From Capsicum annuum (lineage: Eukaryota; Streptophyta; Magnoliopsida; Solanales; Solanaceae), in contig NC_061119.1 of the NCBI RefSeq assembly GCF_002878395.1, positions 40,302,879 to 40,366,878 on the forward strand: 64,000 nucleotides of DNA, written 5' to 3'. The notes under the pieces are model-generated. The model was not told where the DNA came from, did not search any database, and was given only the letters and a program-made list of their open reading frames with translations. A program made the position numbers and the translations under genes. Each line of letters begins with the position of its first letter. Position 1 is the stretch's first letter. Shown piece after piece: positions 1 through 11,910 of the stretch.

Positions 1-420
1 TAGAGCACACATCATAATCAGACAGTTTGTAGCTTCCAATTAGCAAGTGATGAGTTTTTCTGATTCGAGGACTCGAGTCAACTATAGTTCTAGTAGCATT
101 TTTATTCAACCTTATTGATTAGGGATAGCTGGGGGTCATGTCTCGGCTACCTATAGCTAGTATTAGTAGAGACTTCATAGATGCTCATTTAGAGTTGATG
201 TATTTACTTTTAGTTTTCTTTTATATAACTAAAGTGTAAATGTTTTAAACAATTTTGTGTAGAACATATTCATCTGAAGACATTTCTTCCGCTTATTACT
301 TCAAGGTTTATGTATTTTAAATTAGTAGCTCAAGCATCATGCCAATACATGGGTTAGCTTGGGATCACTTGTGTTCCTCAGCACCGTGTGTCATCTAGGG
401 GGTAGTCTTGGGGTGTTACA
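1..420 (+). mobile_element. 3' end of a gypsy-type LTR (family E), cut by the window start
   Basis: This stretch aligns throughout with the last ~420 bp of the solo LTR at 9637-11910: the same 'cacacatcataat' block, 'attagggatagctggg', 'gggttagcttgggatcact' and 'agcaccgtgt' occur in the same order. It ends in 'gtgttaca' at 420, a CA terminus, directly against sequence matching the inside of LTR X. It is therefore an E-family LTR whose 5' part lies outside the window, inserted in X copy 1. Whether a full element or a solo LTR lies upstream cannot be seen. Confidence 0.75.
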
Positions 421-569
421 AAAATGTGTACAAAAATAATACAATTCCAGCTCTCTACCCTTATCCCAACTATGAAATGCAAAATCTTCCTTAAATAATA
501 TCTAAACAACCCCTAAATTATTTTATTCCACATCGACATATTCCAATTTTTGCAACCCCAAAATCCCTC

Positions 570-577
570 TATAAATA
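570..577 (+). promoter_or_regulatory. TATA box of LTR X copy 1
   Basis: TATAAATA sits in 'cctctataaatacactact' and is conserved, with its flanks, in the second X LTR at 15090-15097. Conservation between two diverged LTRs and a position inside an LTR suggest the element's own U3 promoter. No transcription start can be read from sequence alone. Confidence 0.45.
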
Positions 578-1586
578 CACTACTATTCCTAGTGTAAAAA
601 TGGTTGGAGAGGGTGAAGAGTGAGGAACCACAAGGGTAAGAAATTTTCGCTCAAAGGAAAGATTCCTACTGTAGTTCTTCTTTCACTTTATGGTTTTGGT
701 CGAATGCCTTCTTGCGTTAGCTTTGTTTTGGTCTATTGTTTCCAGACTAAGGTTTTCCAGCTTCAGTTTTCAAACCTTGATTTAAACTCAAATATTATTT
801 ATGAATTTCAAGTTCTGTTTTAGTTTTGGGAAACTAAATCACTGCTTTGGTTCGAACTTGTTGATTGACTTGATTTCATTAGGAGAATGCCTTCTTAAGA
901 TTATTTGGCTCTCATAACCAAATGAATGATGGAAATCTATTTACAACTAAGCTACTGATCTCGTGAAACCGAAAAAGGCCACCTAGACCTTTCAAAGATC
1001 AATATGGACTTATTAGGAGAGGTTGAGGATAAAAATAAAGTGTCATTGCTCTAGCGCATAGTTTTTGTTTGCAGTAATTTTTTTCGTGGTTGTTATATTT
1101 TGTCTTGGCTTGTATTAGATATTGGTTGATAGTTTATAGTTCACAGATTCATCTATTCATGGTTCTTTTGCCTTTGATTTTTTCTCTTAGGCATAAAACT
1201 CTTGAAGTTTTGTTAGGTCATTCTTTAGGAAATGAAGTTTCACTTGTATAAAATCAAGCTATACAGTAAAATTAGTTTAAAAAATACACGTTTTCTTGTA
1301 TGTTTAAACTATTCTTCTTTAATTTCTTTGTTTAAACAAATTTTTAAAAGTTCTTTCTTTTCCTGATTTACTTATATAGATATTGTCTATCCTTTTATTT
1401 CCTTGTTGCTAACGCATTTCTAATAGGACAATCATAAGTGTTTCCTTCGATCAATAATAAAGAATTGATGAATCTATGTAAGTGTGGATGAAAAGTTTTT
1501 GGTTAATTGATCCAAGTAATCTAATCTTTTTTAGTTTTACACTAAGTTGTTTGTGTTGGAACTAAAATTGGGTGTTCAAACAGAAT

Positions 1587-2108
1587 CAGTAGATTTCTTC
1601 CCATATCATTCTCTCTTTTCCTCTTCCTTTTCTTTTCTGTTTGTTTTCTTTTCATCATTAGTTTTATCTTTTAATAGGTTTCTCTACTCCTTTCAGCTTT
1701 CTTTCAACCATATTGCCTGCTTTCTTTCTTATCTTAAGATGCCTTGCTTGTGTTCTCGTGAAGAATGACATCTGCTAGCTTGATTATTCTTTCTTTATAT
1801 ACATGCTAATCTTTATCTTCTATTGTCGTATATGAATTCTTCCTAGTCAGTAGATTTCTTCCCATATCATTCTCTCTTTTCCTCTTCCTTTTCTTTTCTG
1901 TTTGTTTTCTTTTCATCATTAGTTTTATCTTTTAATAGGTTTCTCTACTCCTTTCAGCTTTCTTTCAACCATATTGCCTGCTTTCTTTCTTATCTTAAGA
2001 TGCCTTGCTTGTGTTCTCGTGAAGAATGACATCTGCTAGCTTGATTATTCTTTCTTTATATACATGCTAATCTTTATCTTCTATTGTCGTATATGAATTC
2101 TTCCTAGT
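1587..2108 (+). repeat. 261-bp tandem duplication, two apparently identical units
   Basis: 1587-1847 is repeated as 1848-2108; both units start 'cagtagatttcttcccata' and end 'gaattcttcctagt'. By eye I found no differences between the units, whereas the X LTR at 38960-39215 has one diverged copy. The duplication is thus specific to this copy and recent. Confidence 0.85.
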
Positions 2109-2350
2109 TCGGTTGGACTATATACCCCTACATCTCTTTGGGACCAAGTCCCAAAAGCCCTCAAATGGATTAGCATGAAGAAACAAGGTTAATATACGTT
2201 GATATACGACAAATATATGGGATTTACAGATCAAATATGGCTGGTATATGCCAATGTACGGTGCAAAACAACATTTCAAGCAAGGATACAGGTCCTTATA
2301 TCCTGATATACAGAGTTTATATAGAAAACACATCAAAATGAGGTAACCGA

Positions 2351-3080
2351 CCAAAAATACTCCAAGTCTCCTAAGTCTCTCAGAAAAGTCCACAACTATT
2401 CTTACAAATTCCTAAAATTATTCCTATCATTTTAGGAAGGTTGACTATGGACGAATCAAGCTTTAAATGTAGAAAGCTTTATTTTACTTGATTTACTTTC
2501 CCCTTACGTAATAAGGTTTAGTGAATGAAATAAAAACAATCCTTTTTACAACTGTTCAAACTACATATGGCCTGATTTCAGCTTTGTGGGATATGTAGGC
2601 AGCCTTCTAGCTTGACCCCTATCTTTAAAATTATGTTATTCCCCACTTCTTTGAAAGAAGAAATAAGGTCGGAAAGAAGAAGAGTTGATCCTTCCTGATA
2701 AATTTCACTTATCCATATCAATGAGCAAAATCCTATTCATTGGAATTCTTGAGTCATCAGTATCCCATGGATCAATTCGCATAAGAAGAGAAACAATTTT
2801 ATGTGTTTACATCCTGCCTTATCATCCTGCATTCTTTATTACTAACATAATCTAACATGTCATCCTTTGAGTTGTTTATACTTTACAGGTAATAGAAACT
2901 CCTTTGTGTTGGCATAAAATGGCAAAATATCCCTACTTCACTATATCAAAGTGAATAAAGACTACTCTCTTGACTATAGCTTTATTATGAAAAAGGAAAA
3001 ATGACCATTAGTAAACTTGGACTCTACTAGCCATTTTCCAAAAACTTTAAACGATAGTATCAAGGACAGAATAGGAAAAA
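2351..3080. other. Non-coding sequence between LTR X copy 1 and solo LTR D
   Basis: No gene is seen. One copy of a dispersed motif lies at about 2571-2615 (a 'gcctgattt' core followed by 'gggatatgtaggcagcc'). The same motif recurs at 7757-7995 and in degraded form near 13650-13870, which suggests this stretch belongs to the internal region of element X. The open frames here lack recognisable domains. Confidence 0.5.
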
Positions 3081-5142
3081 TGTGATGCTACCATGTAAGA
3101 ATTCTCTAGGACATCCGAAATCAAGGAAGATGAATTGGAGAAAAGTTGTTGAACTAGACTTCTACTCCGCTTATTACTCCCCGATCAATAGGGTAGATGG
3201 AAAAATTGTCAGGACTCGTTTACAGGTCATAATGGAACCTACTAAATCTACTAGTAGGTAAGACAATACTATAATCTAGAGCTAAAGCAATGGGTTAATT
3301 CAGTATGAAATGACAACATAGGCCAAATTCAATGAACACAAGTTAAAATATAAACAAAGTGTTATAAAATAGATAAACAGTCATCATAAGATACCAATCC
3401 CACAACTTGGTAGAGCCAGTATAAAAGCGTCTAATGCCAATAATACAATCCAAAAGACTTTTAGAATATAGTCAATACATCTATCTCAAATACTAAAGCT
3501 AAATATAAAAGATAGAGGGAAAATGGGTGAAACGAACTCCATGAGCTTACCCTTTCTCCGAAAATCAATCACCGTATAAGCAATGATCAATGGCCATAGC
3601 TAGTACTCAGATCTACACCAAAAAGGTACAGAAGTGTAGTATGAGTACCAAAATAATGGGTATTCAGTAGGCATCATCGGCCGACTGAGCTAAGTTATGA
3701 TATAAAGATGATCTAATGAAAGATAATCCTAAGTCAAGGTACAAAATCAAATCTGAATCATTCCCATCACTGTATATAATAAGTAATTAAACTGGAACAA
3801 TAGTATAACATAAGGCATCCACACAAGCCAATACCGCCGTGTATATGTAATAGATAATTCAGAATCAAAACACGTCATAAAGTATAACCACAAGCAAACA
3901 CAAGTACAAACTTGGCTCCCATATGCCAACTGGTGCATAAAATAAAGAACTCATCACAGCCTCCCATACTACTGGAGAGTACACCCAGGAGAAATAATAA
4001 TAAGGCATTTAACCAACAACATATCTAAAATTCATCATTATTCAACCGAAGTTCATATTTATCATCAATCGGACCTTTTATCAAACTTTTATTAGTTACC
4101 AACATTGACCATATAATCATATTCCATACTAATACCATCATTAGCCACTTATCATCAATACCTATTAACTACTATTTATTAGCTAAACAAGGATTATTAA
4201 CTAGCCCATTAGATTCCTCTCCATCACATAATCATAGTCAACTATTAGACAACTATTCACCACATAGCCATTTTAATAGCCAACATTTATCACTAAGTGA
4301 ATCCTCATTTTACAACTAGTTTCCTACTTACCAACTAGTTTTGATTAATCATGTAGACCATATCCATCACTAATACTTAGTTATTATTAATCATTAACTA
4401 TACCACTTTATATGCATTTAACACTAGTAGGATACAACCGGTATCTAAATGTCAACAACCTACCCACATTACATATAAACAAGTGTATGGTGCAACATTA
4501 CCTATTGATAAATCCCTAACTTTAGGTCTTTTTTAAATTTTTTATTTTTAATTGATTCAATTGTGAAATAACACGACATGCGTATCTAGAGAATAGTTTC
4601 TTCAAAACGAATTCTCCCTAGATACATCTAGTCAATTTAATTCTAAATTTATTTTTAATAGATGATATATTAGTTGTGCTACAAATTTCATTCTACTTTG
4701 AATAAATAAGTCCAATAGATTTAAAACTTATTTTTTACTAAATCAATTATGAAATATTTTTCTAAAGTGTCCAATATCTATTTTATGAGCATACAATTGC
4801 CACACATAGGGCTAGCCGGACTCGAATCGGTAGATGTACACATAGGCATATCAACAATCATCCACTAGCCTTGCTGGGCATCATCATCATCCTCACTATA
4901 TCCTCTGGCCTTGCCATTTATCAATATCATCATCATAACCTCCTCCGGCCTTCCTGGGTATCAATATCATCACAATAGGTAAATTAATGTTAATAATAAA
5001 GAACAAGACCCACAAGGGCTAAGTAAATGACAAGACCCATGAGGGATAAAGTAAAGAACATAAAAGGACAATCAAGAAGAACATATCTCCATGTTTCCTC
5101 ATTCATCATCAATGTTACATTATCAAAAAATATGTGTGTATA

Positions 5143-5194
<52 letters not shown>

Positions 5195-7181
5195 TAACAT
5201 GACTATTATAAGATATAAGACACTAGTCTAGTCCATTAGACCATGAGCATAACCATAAGCATTATCATGAGTAACAACCTACAAGTAACCTATTCATTGG
5301 CCCACCATTAGCATAAAAAAAGTTTATTACTAAATTGAGCAATAGGAAAAACCATGGCTTAATTAATAACATGGTCATGAGCCCCTTTAATAGCCTAAAT
5401 AATAGCTCATTATGGCATCATCAATAATTGTAGTCAAGTAGGCCATGAACATTAGGTCTAATGGCATCACCACAGTTTACTACCAAGGTTAGCCTACATG
5501 CTTCCAAGGGAGAATTTCCTAGGCATTTAGTAAGCATTTAAGGTCTTCAAGAGAACTATATCAATCCGAACTTAAGGTGTGTCAAGGACCCCCCTCTAAT
5601 TCCCCAAATGCATTCTAAGTCCAACTTCTACCTGGGACTAAACTAACGTATCTAGATCGATTCCTAGATGTATAGCAAGGTATCAATAGTCCTAAGGTAA
5701 AGGTCTTTCCCAAACACCACACCTAACCCAACCATAGTAACTAAGACACTTTCATTAATGCAAGCAACTAGGGTCAACCACCCACAAAATGAGTGACAAG
5801 GTCACTCCCATATAACTAAGGTAACTAGAGCATCCTCATTCTAACCATAAGTGATGAAGTCAAATTCACCAAGATTCAAGTCTACAAGCCAAACATTCCA
5901 ATCTATGGGTTCAAGAGTCCTAAATGATGCAACTAAACCTAAGTCTTACCATTCAACATTCCAACACCTAAAACTTATCCCAATCTAACAAGATATCATA
6001 ATTATACTATAACATAGATCGATCTAACAAGGAACAAACCTAACCTACCTTAAATACAAAGAAAGCTCACAAATTGCTAAACTTTTGCTTTTTTCTTCCA
6101 AGAAGCTTCTTCAAGGTGCCAAGCTATCAAAACCATAATCTACACATTATAACAAGAATATTGATGCCTATATTGCACCATTGTTCTTCGATTCCAAAAA
6201 TGACACCAAAAACTTTAAGTGGATCTCACTTATGGAAAACACGTTTTTGAGGTCAACCCAATATTTATACAACATCAAGGAATCATAACCCTCAAGAAAT
6301 AGGTGAAGACTAAGCTTACTTGGGCTAAAATTAAGCCTCAAGCTATTTGGGATTTTGGTCAAGAAATCAAGAAATTCAAGCATTAAATGGAAGGATTCAT
6401 ACATCAAATCTGATGTTAATCATGAAAATATATGTTAACTAAGATCCCAAGACACTCCTAAGACTCAGTTTAAGTTTAGCACACCATTTTAGGGTTTCTT
6501 GGTCTCAATAAAGAGTAAAAAATGCCCTAAACACGGCCTAAAGGGCCTTTAAATATCCACCCTGGCAAAGAGATGCTACTATTGTGCACCATGGAATGTG
6601 ATCACCATTGTGTGATTGACTTAGACCTTGTCTTGATCGACATGCAATCATGGTGATCCTTGTGCGATAGCCATTGCACTAGAAATTTTGAAATTTTCCA
6701 AGTTCCCAACGACACCTCAGGATTCATCCGGAATTCGATATATGCAAATGAACTATGTAACTATACTAAATTCGACATTCTGGATGCAATGGAAAAGTTG
6801 GATTTTTTATTTGAGATTATTTTGATCAAATATGGGTCCCACACCCAAACTTCTAATTTTCCAACTTTTCGACTAATAGGTCAAAATGAGTTCGGGTGCA
6901 TTATGACGCGAACCAAAGGCCTTCCTAGCCTAAAATTGATATTTCGGATCTACTAAATTAGTCAAAATTTACATCTAGGATTGTTTACTAAAGTTTTCAT
7001 CCGATGACCATTTGGAACCAGTAAAGACTTATAACTGGGAATTGACTCTAAAAATCAAATAAACTGTCTAGTAATCGAGCTATCAGTTCCAGCAAGTCAT
7101 AAATGACTTGGGAAAGCTTTGGAAAATCTCTAATGACAAAAATTAGTGAAAATATGAAAAATAACCTGAAGGGTCATTACA
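3081..7181 (-). mobile_element. Solo LTR D, probably gypsy/Tekay-like, ~4.1 kb
   Basis: Read on the minus strand the block starts TGTAATGACCCTTCAGG (at 7181) and ends TAGCATCACA (at 3081), with TG/CA termini. The flanks are aaaaa (3076-3080) and aaaat (7182-7186), a four-of-five target-duplication match in a low-complexity context, so the left end is less certain than the right. No gag-pol remnant lies inside; it includes simple repeats, a TA-rich microsatellite and CATC-rich stretches. At 4.1 kb it is long for an LTR, although long LTRs occur in Tekay/Del elements; a smaller insertion around 4500-4800 may inflate it. The small open frames inside have no recognisable product. Confidence 0.5.
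5131..5192. repeat. (TG/TA)n microsatellite
   Basis: Alternating 'tatgtgtg' units run into an uninterrupted TA dinucleotide tract of about 21 units. This is a length-variable simple repeat inside solo LTR D. Confidence 0.95.
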
Positions 7182-9339
7182 AAAATGAAATTTAATTTTT
7201 CACAAAGTCGGCGGTAGTACGGACGAGGCTCGGCATTCACTCTTTAAGTTTATCTATTTCTCCTTTTCAAAAGCACAGACCCACACTCGTGTGGGTCACT
7301 GCTCAAGTTTATAAATATTTTCTCAAAACTCAACATAAGCCTCTCCTATTGTCAAAATCTTTATTGTTTATTTGTTATCTACTTTATATTATCAAACTTG
7401 TTTGGTTCTTGATAAAAGTTATAAATATCTAAAACCTGTCAATATCATGTCATGTCAAGAACAAAATAAAATGAATAGGAGACAATAGTCCTAGAACAGT
7501 CAACAGAAGAACTAAAGAGTTCAATAATAAAAAAACCAAATCAATGTTGTTAACCATGCCAACAATGACAAAGTTAAGTAAACCTTGATCAAATCTCTCA
7601 AAAGGAAATAGACATTTGATCCCTTCTTCCATCAAGACAATTTCAATTAAAATCGTTACGTCATGTATAAAGTGATCCACAAAAACCCTGATTCTATCCT
7701 AGCGGTATGGATAAGAATATCTAGGGCCAGTTAACCCTGAAGATGTTTTTTTTTACAAACTATGTTTGACCTAAATTCCTAAGAAAGGGATATGTAGGCG
7801 GCCTATATCGGCTTCATTAAATTAGTTAGGAGAATTTACCCTTTTCTTTTAGGTATGAACTATGTTTGACCTAAATTCCTAAGAAAGGGATACATAGGCG
7901 GTCTATGTCGTCTTTGGTCAACCCATTAGATTTTTCTATATATCCTTAGCATAGTCCTGAAATACGTTTGACCTAATTTTTGCTTTAACAAGATACGTAG
8001 GCTCCCCAATGGCTTAGTCTTATCACCCCAGGAAATGAAAATTAGGGTAGGATTTTTGAGAAGGAATCTCAAAAAGTCAATGGAAGAAGATCATTATCCA
8101 TCAAAGAGAATGAATACCGGAAAAGACTTTGGATCCCCTTAAGCTGAGATCATCTCAATAATATGAAACTTAGGTATAAATTTTAAGGATGTCAAAATTT
8201 TCACTAATATACTGGAATATATTTCAAACTCCCCAGCACCAGGAGGTCAACGTCAAACTTTAGAAATCACTAGCTGTGGGAGAGTCTAGATAGACTAAAT
8301 CACCAACCATGATAGAACTTCTAGTAGAACTCCCCAACAATGATGATGAGTTCCTAAAATCCTCTATCAGACATTAGATATAGTCGATCCTTAAGAGTAA
8401 AATGTCCATTGATCCAGTATATGATATGACTGGCAGAGATTTTCTAAATATTTTTTCACAAGTTTTTGAAACTAGGTTTTCAAAATCAAAACTATTTTTG
8501 AAAATCTATGGAAATCTTCATACTTAGTTTTTCCTATACATCTATTGAAATGGGGATTCAGGGCGAAAGTCCAAACATGATGGAGCACCCGAAAGATGTC
8601 AAGAAGCAAACCAAAGATTGAAGGAGGTTAGCATGGAGTAGTTTCACTCAAAACTAACTATTTTTCTATGGATTCAGGGATCAATAAATAAAAATGAGAA
8701 TCTTCTTACAAAATATCCAAGAGGATTGGGAACCACACCAAAGCATATAATGCTCAAGAACGATATTTTTAGGTAGCCTCAAAGACGGGTTCAATACCCA
8801 TTTATCGTGAATATTTTCAATTGTCTATCTCATTTTATGAGACCATGGGTGAAAACAAAGGTGTATGATCCTCTTTATGAATATTTTGTTTTAAATTTTT
8901 CTAAACTATAGTCACTAGCAGAAGCAATTCTGTGTCTACTAAATATATACCTTGAGCGCATGTGTGTTCAAAGGAGTTGACCCAATAAGGACATAATCAA
9001 TGGATCTCTCATAGGAGGAAGAGTAGGTTCATCCTCGAATTTGCCATAAGGCGTAGCAAACGATATTCTAGTGGTCCCCCAGAAAGGGATTTTACCAATT
9101 TTTTTTACATTTGGTGAATTTGTTGTTTAAATACTTATAAAAAAGATGAATAAATGACTAAGTCATTTAGATTAGTCATTTAAACTGTCATGATACTAAC
9201 TATAGTTGCCAATGAAAGCGACATTGTATCTACTAACCATCTGCCTTGAGTACAAGGGTATGCAGAAAACCAATATATCGACAACTAGACTTAGGTGAAA
9301 CTTCTCTTCAAACCATCGAGAAGATCATTGGATCCCATA
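7182..9339. other. Internal, non-coding part of element X
   Basis: No recognisable gene lies here. The block sits between two solo LTRs and continues, past solo LTR E, to the polypurine tract at 13997. It carries the dispersed 'gggatatgtaggc' motif and leads into a GGCCATTTCATT minisatellite. The interpretation as the untranslated internal region of a large LTR element rests on position between two X LTRs and on the polypurine tract, not on protein homology. Confidence 0.4.
7755..8005 (+). repeat. Degenerate tandem motif with 'aagggatayrtaggcgg' core
   Basis: Units at about 7757-7806 and 7856-7905 are nearly identical over ~50 bp ('aactatgtttgacctaaat', then 'aagaaagggata', then 'taggcgg'). 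A third, weaker unit is at 7968-8002 ('tttgacctaatttt', then 'gatacgtaggc'). Unit spacing is roughly 100 bp. Related single copies occur near 2571, 13650 and 13805. Confidence 0.75.
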
Positions 9340-9631
9340 TCATTTCATTACCAAAAAGGCCATTTCATTCCATTACTAAGAGGGCCATGTTTAGAGGACC
9401 ATTTTATATCATTTCATTAGTGAGAGGGTCATTTTATTCCATTGCCAAGAGGGCCATTTTATTTTATTTCATTACCGAGATAGCCATTTTATTTCATTGT
9501 CAAGAGGGTCATTTCATATCATTTCACTACTAAGAGGGCCATTTCATTTCGTTTCTGAGAGGCCATTTCATTCCATTACCAAGATGTCCATGCCCAGAGG
9601 GTCATTCTATATTATTTTATTGCAAAGAGGT
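9340..9631 (+). repeat. Minisatellite, GGCCATTTCATTNCATT units
   Basis: About ten imperfect units of ~24-31 bp, each with 'agagggccattt' or a variant followed by 'cattccattac'. The array resumes immediately after solo LTR E ('attctattgccaagagggcc', from 11917), so E split it. Open frames across the array (for example 9246-9533 and 9497-9706) are by-products of the repeat. Confidence 0.85.
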
Positions 9632-9636
9632 ATATT

Positions 9637-11910
9637 TATAACACCCTACATTTTTGGGCTAGACTTTGAAGCACCGTTCCTACGTGTGTTAGCTCTAATA
9701 CTATGAATTTCTTTTGAATACATATGTCATGATCCTTATCCTAGTGTGTGGAGTGCTTTTGAGGTGAAAAATGTTCATAAGAATCACTTAGAACAAAGTT
9801 AAGCTAAGAGCCTTGGATTCATCCAAAGTTTGGTATCTGATTCTACAAGGGTCTACTTTGAATGTGTATAACTTTTGATATTTGTAGAGTTTTTAATCTC
9901 AATACCATCAAATTGTATATAATTGAATTAACTTTCCAATGATACTAAATTCGCCTTAATCCGATATTTGAGTGAAAAGTTATGGCATTTTTTATGAGAG
10001 GCAGTAAGGGTCCATGATTTGGATACAGTGTGCCGGTCTCTCAACACGATAGGTGATGCCAAGTGTTGCTCTCTCAACATGATATCTGACATAAAGCGGA
10101 GCTTATTCCCCCCATGTTTCAGCTCCTTAATGGTCAAGGGTCACTTTGGTGCTTTCCCCTCAACCCCTAACGTCCAAAGGGCAATTTATAGCATCCAAAA
10201 GGCCATTATTTGCCCATCTTCTTCAAATCAAATCTCACAAAAATCCTCCCTTTTTTACCCATGAACAAAGTTCAAGGTTTTCTCTGAAGAATACAATGAA
10301 TTCAAGCTTCAATTTCAAGATTCCTTCAAGAAATCTAAGAGTTCAAGCTTCCAAGTTTATTAATTCTTCAAGAAATATCAAGAATAGAGTTTCTTTCACA
10401 AGTGCATCATTCAAGTTCCAAGATTCAAGTTTTCTTAACAATTCAAGGCTATTAAGGTATGTGGAGTTATGAACAAGAGTTTTTTTCACCCTTGTGCTCA
10501 AATTGCATGATTTTAAGATTTAATTTACTTGTTTTGAATTAGGGTTCATACCCAAGTTTCTATATTTTGAAGCATGTGATTATGATGAGATTTAAATATG
10601 TTAGAATATCAACAAGTGCTTATGTTTATGCCTTTAACTTACATGATTTATATTATGAACGAGATTACACTATCTTGACTTGGTATTGTTAAGTATTTCA
10701 AGATTTTATTGAGCATGTAGTTTTATTATGAATTGACATGAGTTTAAAGCATGGGTTTTAAGCACTAAGTTTGAGTATTGAAAATTCAAGAAGATTATAA
10801 TTTTATGTATTCTTTGATAAGCTTATTTCATGATTTAAGCAAGAATTGATCTTTTGATCCTCAGCTAAGAGATGGAATCCATATTTATTCATTTTGATTG
10901 CAGTTTAAAGTAAAGAGAAGCCTGATTGGTTTTTATTATAAATCCTTATGCTATTTTAAAGTGAATTTCCTAAAGAGTGAGCATATAAGTAATATGGGAG
11001 TAGTATTTAGCATCGAGTTGGGTATAAGTCCAAGGTCACATACCCCAGAACTACGTGCCACCATAGGTTTTAATGCCCATAGTGGGTTCAGTATAGTGAT
11101 CACTCTAGTTAGGTTCTATTCTGATGGCAAGGGTAGAACAACCCTCCCAACGAGGGTAAGAGACGTTGGGCTCCATGATAGCTCACATGGTTTATGTCGG
11201 TTAGAGGAACCTCCCAAAAGAAAGAGTAAAAGTAAAACTTTTAGAACTAAGTGTTATGGCTTACAAAGTTTATTCAGTATGCTTTATTATTCATGATTTG
11301 TGACTTTTCAGCTTCAGTTTTATTCAAGCTCGAGGTGAGTCATTTACACTTAGCATGCATCAATTGAAAGTTTATATGAATAGTCAATTATTGTTTTACT
11401 TATGCATTCACCCCCACATACTCAGTACATTCCAAAAGTATTGATCCACATATATATCTATGTGCTACATTGTCTCATAATGTAGGTACCAGTTGTAGCC
11501 CACACATCATAATTAGACAGTGTGCAACTTCCAGACAGTAGGTGATGAGTTCTTTTTGATTCGAGGGCTCGAGTCAACCATTGTTCGAGTAGCATATTAT
11601 TTCTTTATTTAGTCATATTGATTAGGGATAGCTGGGGTTCATGTCCTGTCTACCTATAGTCAATACTAGTAGAGTCTTCATAGATAATCAATAGAGTTGA
11701 TGTATTTGATTTCTGTTCTATTTTGTATAACCAGGTTTTAAATAGTTTTATTTTAAAGATGTTCTGCTAAGGACTTTTCTTCCACATATTACTTTAAGTT
11801 CTATGTATTTTAATCAGTAGCTTAAGCATTATGCCAGTACAGGGTTAGCTTGGGATCACTTGTGGTCCTAAGCACCGTGTCACGACTTGGGGTAGTCTCA
11901 GGTCGTGGCA
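9637..11910 (+). mobile_element. Solo LTR E, 2274 bp, with perfect 5-bp target duplication
   Basis: It begins TATAACACCCTAC (the usual TGTAACACCC start with one G-to-A change) and ends 'ggtcgtggca'. The flanks are atatt at 9632-9636 and atatt at 11911-11915, a perfect duplication. No primer-binding site, gag-pol or second LTR is adjacent, so this is a solo LTR left by LTR-LTR recombination. It interrupts the minisatellite described above. The TGTAACACCC start and GGTCGTGACA-like end match those of the gypsy and TRIM elements in this window, pointing to the Ty3/gypsy group. A 132-residue open frame at 10898-11296 has no recognised domain. Confidence 0.88.

Larger units (their letters stand above)
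421..2350 (+). mobile_element. LTR X, copy 1 (5' part missing)
   Basis: It is homologous, with scattered mismatches, to 14951-16066 joined to 38481-39447. Shared blocks include 'ctataaatacactactatt', 'ggttggagagggtgaagag', 'ggttgaggata', 'agttcacaga' and 'gggaccaagtcccaaaag'. The second copy is preceded by a polypurine tract and begins TGTTGGTACCG, so the repeat is best read as a long LTR (about 3 kb unbroken) of an unassigned LTR retrotransposon. This copy lacks its first ~0.9 kb because an E-family LTR abuts it at 420/421. Homology fades near 2346-2350, so the true LTR end and the primer-binding site were not located. There is no coding capacity; short open frames here are chance. Confidence 0.65.

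Noticed and set aside
10898..11296. 132-residue open frame
   Set aside because: It lies wholly inside solo LTR E, has no recognised domain or partner, and is explained as a chance frame in an LTR.
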